From assembly GCF_000835495.1 (NCBI RefSeq), contig NW_015622545.1, positions 4,108,042 to 4,172,041 on the forward strand: a stretch of 64,000 nt of DNA. The letters run 5' to 3'. Both the position numbers and the translations under genes were made by a program. Positions 31,030 through 42,993 of this stretch are shown here, one piece after another (the stretch's first letter is position 1; the number at the start of each line of letters is the position of its first letter). The notes under the pieces are model-generated. The model saw only the letters and a list, made by a program, of their open reading frames with translations, made no database searches and was not told the DNA's origin. This stretch comes from Cladophialophora immunda (lineage: Eukaryota > Ascomycota > Eurotiomycetes > Chaetothyriales > Herpotrichiellaceae).

Positions 31030-31341
31030 CTACCGCTCGGTGTGTGCTTTTCGTCGGGACTCGCTGGAGACGTTCGTCTGAGATTCTGTTCGTTTCTTGA
31101 CCAACAGAAAGTAGGACCCGCTGCTAGCAAGAAATAGAATGAAGAAAGGGAAAAACCGTAGTCTGTCGCCCTGGCCCCCTGGTCGATGTTTGCCCACAGG
31201 ACTTGGTTTCGAGGCAGGTTTGGCTGTAGATGCGGATGGCGGAGGTGCTGAATAGCAGCGTGTGAAGGGTGTTGGATATTGAAAACCAAGCGGCGACAAC
31301 AGATGTCTGCTCAAAGAAGTATTCAGTCTACGCGCAATCAT
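31030..31341 (-). CDS. 103-codon ORF with presequence and one TM helix, upstream and in frame with UMP-CMP kinase
   Basis: The frame starts MIARRLNTSLSRHLLSPLGF, an Arg/Ser-rich mitochondrial-presequence-like N-terminus, continues through a Pro/Ser linker, then a hydrophobic helix FFPFFILFLASSGSYFLLV followed by KKRTES, and stops at TAG with a TGA immediately after. The kinase ATG lies 21 nt past the TAG, in the same frame. From memory, filamentous-fungal UMP-CMP kinases often carry a similar presequence plus membrane helix fused to the kinase. So this may be the 5' part of one gene, joined by splicing that I could not resolve, or a separate small membrane protein. I tested GTAGTG to TATAG (44 nt) and the frame does not fit. 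GTTTCC (about 31002) to CTCAG would join only from a shifted frame. Confidence 0.5.
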   Translation of the reverse strand: MIARRLNTSLSRHLLSPLGFQYPTPFTRCYSAPPPSASTAKPASKPSPVGKHRPGGQGDRLRFFPFFILFLASSGSYFLLVKKRTESQTNVSSESRRKAHTER

Positions 31342-31908
31342 TCCTTGGAACGAGCGTGGTGAACAAGGTATGATCTAGGGTTAAGAGTGACGCTGCAGTG
31401 AACGGTAAGGCCAAAGCTCTGGGAAAATAAAATAGCCAGGTAATGACGAAAGCGGTTCAATAGGCATGCACAGGCATGCGCCATGTGCCTCCCAGCTGGT
31501 AACAAGCCACTCAAGCTCGCAACTAGGCACTGCCACGTGACAAAGCCGCCCCCAAGGTTGCAGCTGGCAGGCACCCTGCCGTTTAACGAATCAACAACAG
31601 TCCCAAGCCACCACGACGGACCTTCCTGCTTCTGGATTGCGACTCCAGAAGATCCGCTCACTTTCTCAAAAGGTGTCTCTACTTTCCAGGAGCTCATCAA
31701 CAATTGAATCGATTACCCTTCAATTCCCTTCTTCCACTCACCACGCCACACTTCTCGTGGTCTTGTTCCTGTTGCCCGTTCCTCTCTCCCCCCTTCTTTC
31801 TACACTCCTTTGAGTCCGTGGATTTCTCAGTCATTTCGTCGGCCATCCAGCGAGCGATCAATACTTTTCCCCAGAGTGCATGAGGCCGCAAGGAGGCCGG
31901 TCGCAATC
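31342..31908. promoter_or_regulatory. divergent promoter between UMP-CMP kinase and clathrin heavy chain
   Basis: About 570 bp. The clathrin-proximal 200 bp are strongly pyrimidine-biased (CTCTCTCCCCCCTTCTTTC), as often seen before highly expressed fungal genes. Confidence 0.45.
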
Positions 31909-34900
31909 ATGGCGCTTCCCATTCGGTTCACTGAACTGGTTCAGGTCTGTTCATAGCACTCGCAACTTGTGCTGATTCCTGACTAACTTCTCATAGTTAA
32001 CGAATCTCGACATCGCGGTAAGGGCACGCTCCCTGGATCGCAGGCGCAGTTCAGCCTGAGTGCTGGCATATGCGCGATCTGATCAATTTTCCTACCTTGC
32101 ATCTATAGTATCTACTGACACGTTTTCCCACTTTCAGCCAGCCTCTATATCCTTCAATACCTGTGTGAGTACATGTCCGACTCCTTCCACCCAACCCGGC
32201 GCTGACATTCTGCACAGACACTAGAATCGGATCACTACGTCTGCGTACGGCAGAAACTTAATGAGCAGGACAAACCTCAGGTCATAATTGTAAATCTCAA
32301 GAACAACAATGAAGTCATCAAACGCGCTATCAGCGCCGACAGTGCCATCATGCACTTCAACCGCGAGATACTGGCCCTCAAGGCGCAGGGCAGAACAATC
32401 CAAGTCTTCGACCTCGCGGCCAAATCCAAGCTGAAATCTACAATCATGAATGAGGACGTTGTCTTCTGGAAGTGGTACAACGAAAAAAGTCTGGGATTGG
32501 TTACCGACACCTCCGTCTACCATTGGGACGTGTTCGACCCTACCCAGTCTGCTCCAGTCAAGATGTTCGAGCGAAATGCCAATCTCAATGGATGCCAAAT
32601 CATCAATTATCGCGTCAACGACGATGAGCAATGGATGGTGATAGTTGGCATTTCTCAAAGAGAAGGACGAGTCGCCGGTACAATGCAGCTGTACTCACGT
32701 AATCGTGGGATATCGCAGCCCATCGAGGGCCATGCTGCTGCCTTCGGCACCTTCCACGCAGAGGGTAATCCTGCCCCTTACAAACTTTTCACCTTCGCGG
32801 TCCGAAATGCTGCTGGCCAAGGCAAGCTCCATGTTGTGGAGATTGATCACAATGAGAACAATGCGCGGTGGGTCAAGAAGGCAGTCGACGTCTACTTCCC
32901 CGACGAGGCGGTCAATGACTTCCCTGTTGCCATGCAAATCTCGAAGAAGTACAGCATCATCTACATGATCACCAAGTACGGCTTCATCCACCTGTATGAT
33001 CTCGAGACAGCCACGTGCATCTTCATGAATCGTATTTCGAGCGAGACGATCTTCATCACGACCCCCGACTCTGAATCCGCCGGCATTGTTGGGATCAATC
33101 GAAAAGGTCAGGTTCTCTCGGTCAGCGTTGATGAGAACACCATCATCCCATATCTGCTCCAAAACCCCGCCAACGCGACCCTGGCTGTGAAGTTGGCCGC
33201 GAGAGCGGGCTTGCCGGGTGCCGACAACCTCTATCAGCAGCAGTTTGAAACCCTCTTTGCCCAGGGTAACTACTCAGAAGCTGCCGAAGTCGCAGCTAAC
33301 TCTCCCCGCGGGTTTTTGCGGACTCCCGAGACGATCAATCGATTCAAAAGTGCTCCTCAACAAGCTGGACAGCTTTCTGTCATTCTGCAATACTTTGGCA
33401 AACTCCTCGACAAAGGCAAACTGAACAAATACGAAAGTGTGGAACTGATAAAGCCGGTCCTTGCACAAAATCGTAAGAATCTTCTCGACAAGTGGATGAG
33501 TGAGGGCAAATTAGAATCCTCAGAAGAACTCGGCGATATTGTCCGACTGCACGACCTTGAATTGGCTCTGAGGATTTATCGTGAGTCCAACGTTCCACCA
33601 AAGGTTGTTGCAGCATTGGCAGAAACCGGCCGATTTGAGGAGATCCTTCCTTATGCACGTGAGGTCGGATATCAACCAGACTTCACCAGCCTGTTGCAAC
33701 ATATCGTCCGTGCGAACCCTGAGAAAGGTGCGGAGTTCGCTACTCAGCTCGCCAACAATGAGGGAGGCCCGCTGGTTGATATCGACAGAGTTGTTGATAT
33801 TTTCATGTCCCAAAACATGGTTCAGCAAGCCACTGCGTTCCTCCTCGATGCTCTCAAAGAGAACCGTCCCGAACAAGGCAACTTGCAGACTCGACTCTTA
33901 GAAATGAACCTTCTCAACGCACCACAAGTCGCAGATGCCATTCTTGGGAACGAGATGTTCTCTTACTACGACAAGCCTAGAATCGCTCGGCTTTGCGAAC
34001 AGGCTGGTCTCTTACAACGTGCCCTTGAAAATACAGACGATCCGGCTTCTATTAAGCGAATCATTGTCCAAACCGATAAGCTCAACCCTGAATGGCTTCA
34101 ACAGTATTTTGGCCGCATGTCTGTCGAACAGTCGCTGGACTGCTTGGATGAGATGCTCAAGGTCAACATTCGACAAAACTTAGCGGCCGTGATCCAGATT
34201 GCCACTAAGTTCTCCGACCTTCTGGGCTCCAGCCGCTTGATTGCACTATTCGAAAAGCATCGCACCGCCGAGGGTCTTTACTACTACCTCGGCAGCATTG
34301 TCAATCTCAGCGATGATGGAGAGGTGGTTTACAAGTACCTCGAGGCGGCCGTTACTATGGGCCAATTCCAGGAAGTCGAGAGAATCTGCCGTGAGAATAA
34401 CCACTACAACCCAGAACGTGTCAAGAACTTCCTCATCGAAGCTCGGTTGGCGGAACAGCTACCACTGATTATCGTCTGCGATCGGTTCAACTTTGTCAAG
34501 GATCTGGTCAACTATCTTTACCGGAATCAGCAATACAAGTCCATCGAAGTGTATGTTCAGCGAGTCAATCCTGCACGGACACCGGCAGTCGTCGGAGCAT
34601 TGCTCGCTCTTGACTGTGAAGAATCAGTCATCAAGAGCTTGTTGGCGTCGGTCGACCCTACGGCTGTCCCCATCGATGAGTTGGTCAGCGAAGTCGAGAC
34701 TCAGAATCGTCTGAAGATTTTGCTGCCTTTCCTTGAAGCCACATTGGCAGCAGGAATCCAGCAACCCGCGCTTTACAATGCGCTGGCGAAGATTTACATA
34801 GGTCAGTACCTGCTCTGCTTTCTCTCCATCCCTTTGCGGATATTTGATTCCCAGAGTGCCTTTTCGACAAGTATAGCCGCATGGAAAAGCATGTCTACAT

Positions 34901-37430
34901 GGCCCAAGTGGCGAGCTCGACGGCTTTGGCGTTGCATACGTCCTTGATTTCGTTGCCATGGTTTACATTCATTATTATTGGTATCCCTGCTAACTCAATG
35001 AAAATAGACAGCAACAACAATCCGGAGAAATTCCTCAAGGAAAATGACCTGTACGACACTCTGACAGTAGGTAAATACTGCGAGAAGCGGGATCCCAACT
35101 TGGCATATATTGCGTACCGCAAGGGCCAGAATGATATTGAGCTTATCAACATAACCAACGAGAACTCAATGTTCCGCGCTCAAGCGCGCTATCTTTTGGA
35201 GCGCGCCGACCCTGAGATATGGGCTTTCGTTCTGGCTCAAAACAACACCCATAGGAGGTCTCTCATCGACCAGGTAATTGCCACAGCAGTTCCTGAGAGT
35301 TCAGAACCTGACAAGGTATCTGTTGCTGTCAAAGCGTTCTTGGACGCGGATCTTCCAGCCGAACTCATTGAATTGCTCGAAAAGATCATCCTCGAGCCAT
35401 CACCTTTCAGCGAGAACAGCAGTCTACAGAACTTGCTCATGCTCACAGCTGCTAAGGCGGACAAGGGTCGCCTTATGGACTACATTCAGCGCCTGAATGA
35501 ATTCAACACTGAAGAGATTGCCAATATGTGTATCCAACAAGGTCTCTATGAGGAAGCTCTAGAGATATACGTCAAGACCAATGACCACATCTCCGCTGCC
35601 AATGTCCTTGTCGATCACATCGTTAGCATCGATCGCGCCCAAGAGTATGCAGAAAAGGTGGATCTGCCTGAGGTCTGGAGCAAGGTTGCGAAAGCCGAAC
35701 TTGACGGATTGAGAGTGAGCGATGCTATTGAGTCGTACATCAAGGCTCAAGATCCTAGCAACTACAATGAGGTCATCGAGACCGCTACCCATGCCGGCAA
35801 GGATGAAGATCTCATCAAATATCTCAAAATGGCTAGGAAGACAATGCGGGAACCAGCCATCGATACTGCGCTGGCTTTTTGCTATGCTCGACTTGATCAA
35901 CTACCCGAGCTTGAAGACTTTTTGCGTTCTGCCAACGTGGCCGATGTAGAAGCATCTGGTGACAAGGCTTACGAAGAGGGTTATCACCAAGCTGCGAAGA
36001 TCTTCTTCACCAGCGTTTCCAACTGGGCAAAACTCGCCACCACCCTTGTGCACTTGGGAGAATACCAAAACGCCGTTGACTGTGCTCGACGTGCGAACAG
36101 TGTCAAGGTCTGGAAGCAAGTGAACGAGGCGTGCGTCGCCAAGAAAGAATTCCGCCTTGCACAGATCTGTGGTCTCAACCTCATTGTCCATGCTGAAGAG
36201 CTGCAAGATCTTGTCAAACAGTATGAGCGCGAAGGTTACTTTGAGGAACTCATTTCCTTGTTGGAAGCCGGCCTCGGTCTCGAACGGGCACACATGGGCA
36301 TGTTCACTGAGCTTGGCATCGCTTTATCGAAGTATCATCCTGACCGAGTGATGGAACATCTCAAGCTCTTCTGGTCCCGCATCAATATTCCCAAGATGAT
36401 TCGAGCCTGCGAAGAGGCACATCTGTGGCCGGAGCTGATCTTCTTATACTGCCATTATGATGAGTGGGACAACGCTGCATTGGCCATGATGGAACGTGCC
36501 GCTGATGCCTGGGAGCACCACTCCTTCAAGGACATCATCGTCAAAGTGGCCAATCTGGAGATCTACTACCGTGCGCTGAACCATTACCTGCAGGAACAGC
36601 CACTGTTGTTGACCGACCTGTTGCAAGCTCTGACGCCACGCATTGATGTCAACCGAGTGGTGCGTATGTTTGAGAAGTCGGATAACATCCCCATCATCAA
36701 ACCCTTCTTGCTCAATGTGCAAGGCCAGAACAAGCGCGTTGTCAACAACGCCATCCATGACCTGCTCATCGAAGAAGAGGATTACAAGACTTTGAAAGAC
36801 TCGGTGGAGAACTACGACAACTATGACGCAGTGGAGCTTGCACAGCGCCTCGAGAAGCACGAGTTGGTGTTCTTCCGGCAAATTGCGGCACAAATCTACC
36901 GCAAGAACAAACGATGGGAGAAGTCCATTGCACTATCTAAACAGGACAAGCTGTTCCGCGACGCGATCGAGACAGCAGCGATTTCTAGCAAGCCCGAAGT
37001 CGTTGAAGACCTTCTGAGATACGTGAGTAGCATCCCTTCTGAGTGGGAGCGCACATACTGACATTTCTTCTAGTTTGTCGACATTGGCAGCCGCGAGTGT
37101 TATGTGGGCATGCTCTATGCCTGCTATGATCTAATTCCACTCCACACAGTGATGGAGATCTCGTGGCGGCACGGACTCAACGATTTCACTATGCCGTTCA
37201 TGATTAGCTACATGAGCCAGCAATCCGCAACCATTGAGCAGTTGCGGAAGGACAATGAAGAACGCAAAGCCCGCGAAGCCAGTCAGCAAAAGACCGACGA
37301 CAATACCCCGATCATCGGCAGTCGTCTCATGCTGACGCAAGGGCCCGCGACCGTTGCACCGCAACCCACGGGGTACGGCCACACGAATGGCATCACCCCT
37401 CAACCAACCGGGTTCCCTCGGGCATTCTAG
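31909..37430 (+). CDS. CHC1: clathrin heavy chain
   Basis: Six predicted exons: 31909-31944 (36 nt), 31997-32017 (21 nt), 32138-32164 (27 nt), 32218-34801, 35008-37022 and 37074-37430, giving 1679 aa, the usual length for the family. The tiny exons rebuild MALPIRFTELVQ-LTNLDIA-PASISFNTC and lead into TLESDHYVCVRQKL. Residues 1 to about 360 are the seven-blade N-terminal propeller (KAQGRTIQVFDLAAK, EDVVFWKWYNEKSLGLV) that binds adaptors. The rest is the alpha-solenoid of clathrin repeats, including KIYIDSNNNPEKFLKENDLY and YCEKRDPNLAYIAYRKGQND. Exon 6 has FVDIGSRECYVGMLYACYDL and a tail with two PQPTG(Y/F) motifs. Clathrin forms triskelion coats for endocytosis and Golgi-endosome traffic. The 206-nt intron 4 contains a second acceptor; see findings. 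Confidence 0.96.
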
Positions 37431-37793
37431 CGACGCAGCCTTGTGAGTGGGAAAGTGGGAAAGCGCGAAAGGTGACCAAGCCCCGGGAATAGCCGGGTCA
37501 GATGGATGCGATGAAGGGGACAGGGACCGCGGGCGAGTCCAATGGACATCCGAGGTCAGGGAGAAATCGGGAAGTCCACAAGAGCCTGTGTGGAAATCGT
37601 GGAAATCAGTACGGGGAGGATTACCTGAAGGAGAGAAAACAAAGAATTCAAAATAATGCAGGATCTTGCCGGAGAAAGGTACCACTACTGAATGTCTTTT
37701 CCCGAGGCTATGGGTCTCTATGTTTGTATGATGTAGCTGGTGAAGTAGAGTGTCGCTCGGGGCTCCTTTCCTATTCTCCGGAAATCGGAAAGA

Positions 37794-37820
37794 GGCATGC
37801 GGCATGCGGCATGCGGCATG
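37794..37820. repeat. GGCATGC tandem repeat
   Basis: Nearly four head-to-tail copies of the 7-bp unit GGCATGC. The unit contains the palindrome GCATGC. Confidence 0.85.
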
Positions 37821-38610
37821 AGTACTGTTACCGGAGATTGTTCCTGGGGGCAGGAAAAAAGGAATGGGATTCTGTTTGATCACGGGCACGAGAAGATAAG
37901 CGAGCAGCGATGACTAACTCCATTCCTGCGCTCTTTCTCTGGACTTTATCTGCCCCGTGATTAGCATCTGCCCACTTAGAATCTTAGAATCTTGGAATCT
38001 TCAATGTGGGGGAGAGCGAGGCTCAGGTGGCGGCTCAGCAAAGCCTTATCTGCAGTGCTTGATCTCGAGGGGGTTCGTGAGTCGTGACGTGATTCGGCCG
38101 CCTTCCAAGGTTGCTGGGTGAAGACAGAAGAAACATCTGGCGCCACTGAACTTGAGACCGGCGATGATTTACCAGGGGGGTTGGATGGACGAGGGGAAAG
38201 ATGTCCGTGGATGAAAGGTGATAATTCGGATGTCTTGCCCTTTTCAGAGCATGGCAAGGACATCACAGCGAGCATGGGCGACGTCGAAGACTGTGACTCT
38301 TTGCCTGACCCCACACGATCGACTGGGAGAGCGAGTTGGGATCTGGTGGTAGCCTGGTAGGGGGGGGCAGTTAGCAGCAGTTTAGCAGCCGTGGCAGCCC
38401 AGGCAGCGTCAACTAGCCTCGAAAATCCCCTGGCTCCCGGCGTCCCTATCGGCCAGCATCGGTTGTCTTGGGACCCGAAACTACACCGTGGCTTCCCTCC
38501 CCGCCCCTCCATCACCCACTGAATCCGAGGCTGTTCGGGGGCGCGTGAAGCTCTCCTTGCTGCTGCCCCTCCCGAGCTCTACAAGTAAAATATTCACTGG
38601 GAAGCAGCTT

Positions 38611-38630
38611 GCTGCTGCTGCTGCTGCTGC
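38611..38630. repeat. GCT trinucleotide run
   Basis: About seven GCT units in the leader region of pyruvate carboxylase, followed by more scattered CTGCTG pieces up to about 38650. Simple microsatellite. Confidence 0.85.
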
Positions 38631-39065
38631 CACCTGCTGCCCACTGCTGCTGGTTCCCATATCCCCACCGCCAATATCCAAACCCTCCTGCCATCCCACC
38701 AATCCCTCCCACTGCTTATCTACCCACCACCATCTCCGTTGGTGCTGCCACACCAGAAGCTCCCAGATCCTCATTCACTGGTTGAATCTACCATATCTTT
38801 TCCCGCCTGGGCATCGACGTAACAGTTATTGTTTTTCTCCTGTCATCCGGCTCCACGCCGCTTCATTCAACAAAAACAACGTCCCTCCCTAGAGCTCGTT
38901 GACTGACCTACCCCAGCTTCCCTCCATTGACTATTTGATCCCCCCTCCATTTCTTCCTCCTCAGGCCCCTCTTCCACCCTTATTGTTGTTCCCTCAAAGC
39001 TCCAAGGAGCTCGATTGCCAGTAGCTGCCCTTGCCAGCAGCTAGGCTTCATCTCCAGCCTTAACC

Positions 39066-42000
39066 ATGGCGACCACTGGCACTGACGCAGACCACGAAGA
39101 TGGTCAATCCCACCACCTCGAGCACTCGGTCCACCAGCGGCTGAGGGCCAACTCGTCCATTATGCAGCTCAAGAAGATCCTGGTGGCCAATCGAGGCGAG
39201 ATTCCCATCAGAATCTTCCGAACTGCCCACGAACTCTCCCTCCAGACCGTGGCTGTTTACAGCTACGAGGACAGACTGGGCATGCACAGACAAAAGGCGG
39301 ACGAAGCATACATGATAGGCAAGCGAGGACAGTACACTCCCGTTGGTGCCTACCTGGCTGGCGACGAGATCATCAAGATTGCTCTGGCCCACGGCGTCCA
39401 GATGATTCATCCAGGCTATGGTTTCTTGTCCGAGAACTCCGAGTTTGCTCGAAAGGTCGAAGAGGCCGGCATTATCTTCGTCGGTCCTTCTTACCAAGTC
39501 ATTAAATCTCTCGGCGACAAAGTTTCAGCTCGAAGACTGGCCATGAAATGCGACGTACCATGCGTGCCCGGAACCCCAGGCCCAGTCGCCAAGTTTGAAG
39601 AAGTCAAGGCATTCACCGACCAATATGGCTTTCCAATCATCATCAAAGCTGCTTTTGGTGGAGGTGGCCGTGGCATGAGAGTCGTCCGAGACCAAGAAAG
39701 CCTCAAGGATTCATTTGAGCGAGCTACCTCGGAGGCAAAATCCGCCTTCGGCAACGGCACAGTCTTCGTCGAACGCTTTTTGGACAAGCCCAAGCACATT
39801 GAAGTCCAGCTGCTCGGCGACAACCACGGCAATGTTGTCCATCTGTACGAGCGAGACTGCAGCGTTCAAAGACGGCACCAGAAAGTCGTTGAGCTGGCTC
39901 CCGCCAAAGATCTTCCATCCGAGGTCCGGGATGCCATCCTCAATGATGCGGTCAAACTGGCTAAATCCGTCAACTATCGCAATGCAGGCACTGCAGAGTT
40001 CTTGGTGGATCAGCAGAACAGATATTACTTCATCGAAATCAATCCCAGAATCCAAGTCGAACACACCATCACCGAAGAGATCACTGGCATTGATATCGTC
40101 GCCGCTCAGATCCAAATCGCTGCTGGTGCCTCCCTGGAGCAGTTGGGCTTGACGCAAGACCGCATCTCAACGCGCGGTTTCGCCATCCAATGCCGTATCA
40201 CCACGGAAGATCCGTCCCATGGATTCTCTCCAGATACCGGCAAAATCGAGGTCTACCGATCGGCTGGAGGCAATGGCGTCCGTCTCGACGGTGGCAATGG
40301 ATTTGCAGGTGCTATCATCACTCCTCACTACGATTCCATGTTGGTCAAATGCACTTGCCACGGGTCGACCTACGAGATTGTGCGCCGAAAGATGCTACGA
40401 GCATTGGTCGAGTTCCGCATCCGCGGTGTCAAGACCAACATTCCCTTCTTGGCCTCGCTTTTGACTCACCCCACGTTCGTCGAAGGCACGTGCTGGACGA
40501 CTTTCATTGACGACACTCCCGAGCTGTTCAAACTGATCGGCAGCCAGAACCGAGCCCAGAAGCTCCTTCAGTATCTCGGCGATCTTGCGGTCAATGGAAG
40601 CAGCATCAAGGGCCAGATTGGAGAGTCGAAATTCAAGGGCGACATCATCATGCCCACATTACTTGACAAGCATGGCAAAGAGATCAATGTGGAAGAGCCG
40701 TGCACGAAGGGGTGGAAGTCCATCATCGACAAAGAAGGACCTGCCGCATTCGCCAAGGCAGTTCGAACAAACAAGGGTTGTCTCCTCATGGACACTACCT
40801 GGCGTGACGCGCACCAGTCTCTCTTGGCCACACGAGTTCGCACCGTTGACCTGTGCAACATCGCTAAACACACCAGCCATGCTCTTAGCAACGCGTGGGC
40901 TTTGGAGTGTTGGGGCGGAGCCACATTTGATGTTGCCATGCGATTCTTGTATGAGGATCCATGGGATCGACTCCGCAAAATGAGAAAGCTGGTCCCCAAT
41001 ATCCCCTTCCAGATGCTGCTCCGCGGAGCCAATGGTGTGGCCTACAAGTCACTCCCTGACAATGCCATTTATCATTTCTGCAAGCAGGCCAAGAAGAACG
41101 GCATGGATATCTTCAGAGTGTTTGATGCCCTCAACGACATCGACCAACTGGAGGTGGGCATGAGAGCTGTTCAAGAAGCTGGCGGTGTTGTGGAAGCCGC
41201 CATCTGCTACTCAGGCGACAGTACGAGTCTTCAATTCTCCCCCTTTGTGATTCGATACTAACCAATTTGATAGTGCTCGTAAGTTCATCCTTGTTTGCGT
41301 TCCGGCACTTTATACTTCTTTTCGTCCGTTGAAAATGGCAACTCGACCACCGACATTGTCAAGTCGTCTGCTACGCCGTATATGTACTCAGAGAACTCGG
41401 ACAAATTACCGCTTGGGCTTCTCTGCTGAGGTGGAGGAAGCTCTCCTGGAGATATACTGCAGCGCTTGCGACGAGGATGCCGCATCGCTTTCACGACCGC
41501 TGGATTTACGACCCCCTTAGTGCTTCGTTTGCTCACTACCCTTTCGTCATTTTTGGTTGACTTCTCTGAGCGTTGACTGACTTCATCAATAGAACCCCAA
41601 GAAGAAATACAACTTGGACTACTACATGAACCTGGTGGAAAAAGTTGTCAAGATTGGAACCCACATTCTCGGAATCAAAGACATGGCTGGTGTTCTGAAG
41701 CCCAAAGCTGCTCGTCTACTTGTTGGCACGATTCGCAAGAAGTACCCTGACCTTCCGATCCATATCCACACCCACGATTCGGCCGGCACTGGGGTTGCAA
41801 CGTACGTTGCTTGCGCAGAGGCTGGCGCTGACGCTGTCGATACGGCATCCGATTCTATGTCGGGTATGACGTCTCAGCCAAGTGTTGGAGCGCTTCTGGC
41901 TTCTCTTGAGGGCACAGACTATGACCCAGGCCTCAACGGCCACAACGTGCGAGCACTGGACCAATATTGGTCTCAGCTGAGATTGCTCTACTCACCATTC

Positions 42001-42993
42001 GAGGCTGGCTTGACTGGGCCCGATCCCGAAGTGTACGAACATGAGATACCGGGCGGACAACTGACCAACCTGATTTTCCAAGCCTCTCAACTCGGCCTGG
42101 GCGCGCAATGGCTGGAGACGAAGAAGGCTTATGAACAGGCCAACGACCTTCTGGGAGACATTGTCAAAGTCACTCCCACCTCCAAGGTGGTGGGCGACCT
42201 GGCGCAATTCATGGTGTCCAACAAATTGGACTATGAGGGCGTCAAGGCCAAAGCCAAGGAGTTGGACTTCCCAGAATCGGTGCTGGAGTTCTTCGAGGGG
42301 TACATGGGTCAGCCATACGGCGGATTTCCCGAACCACTGCGAAGCGACGTCCTCCGTGGTCGACGCAAGATGGACAAGAGACCAGGTCTGTACCTCGACC
42401 CTATCGACTTTCCCAAGATCAAGAAGGACTTGAAGGAGAAATTCAACACTAGCGCCGAAACGGATATCGCCAGTTATGTGATGTATCCCAAGGTCTTTGA
42501 GGACTATCGCAAATTTGTGGACAAATATGGCGATCTGTCAGTGCTCCCGACCAAATATTTCCTGAACAAGCCGGAGATTGGCGAGGAGTTCCACGTGGAA
42601 CTTGAAAAGGGCAAGGTTCTGATCATGAAGTTGCTGGCTGTGGGACCATTGTCGGAAGCTACTGGGCAACGCGAGGTGTTCTACGAGGTGAATGGTGAAG
42701 TTCGGCAAGTGACCATCGATGACAACAAGGCTGCGGTTGAGAACACGAGCCGGCCCAAGGCTGATCCGGGCGACAGCAGTCAAGTGGGCGCGCCCATGTC
42801 AGGAGTGGTGGTGGAGGTTCGAGCCAAAGAGGGACACGACATCAAGAAAGGCGACCCAATTGCAGTGCTGAGCGCCATGAAGATGGAAATGGTCATCAGC
42901 GCTCCACACTCTGGCAAAGTTGGCGAGATCCTGGTCAAGGAAGGGGATTCCGTTGCTGGGTCGGACTTGATTTGCAAGATTGCAAAGGCGTGA
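39066..42993 (+). CDS. PYC: pyruvate carboxylase
   Basis: Three predicted exons, 39066-41220, 41274-41278 (only 5 nt) and 41593-42993, giving 1186 aa, as expected for the family. The biotin carboxylase domain (about 35-490) has KKILVANRGEIPIRIFRTAH, the ATP-grasp loop FGGGGRGMRVV, and EINPRIQVEHTITEE. The carboxyltransferase domain (about 560-870) has MDTTWRDAHQSLLATRVRT with the metal-site aspartate and FQMLLRGANGVAY. The biotinyl domain ends the protein with SAMKMEMV; the modified lysine is about K1150. The enzyme makes oxaloacetate from pyruvate and bicarbonate. The N-terminus lacks a mitochondrial presequence, so the protein is probably cytosolic, as in other fungi. The 5-nt exon supplies the conserved Met-Leu in CYSGDMLNPKKKYNLDYY. 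Confidence 0.96.

Larger units (their letters stand above)
37431..39065. promoter_or_regulatory. upstream region of pyruvate carboxylase
   Basis: 1.6 kb without a recognisable gene. It holds a GGCATGC tandem repeat (37794-37820), three near-copies of TTAGAATC (37977-38001), a GCT run (38611-38630) and a long pyrimidine-rich tract from 38630 to 39060, probably the 5' leader and core promoter of pyruvate carboxylase. Confidence 0.5.

Noticed and set aside
34881..37061. Separate gene starting MEKHVYMAQVASS
   Set aside because: It is the second large clathrin exon with intron sequence read through; the preceding exon encodes the rest of the same protein. The in-frame interval is kept as an alternative-splicing candidate only.
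41329..41536. Frames on both strands inside the second pyruvate carboxylase intron
   Set aside because: Short, without motif, and bounded by clear splice sites of the host gene. Treated as intron sequence.
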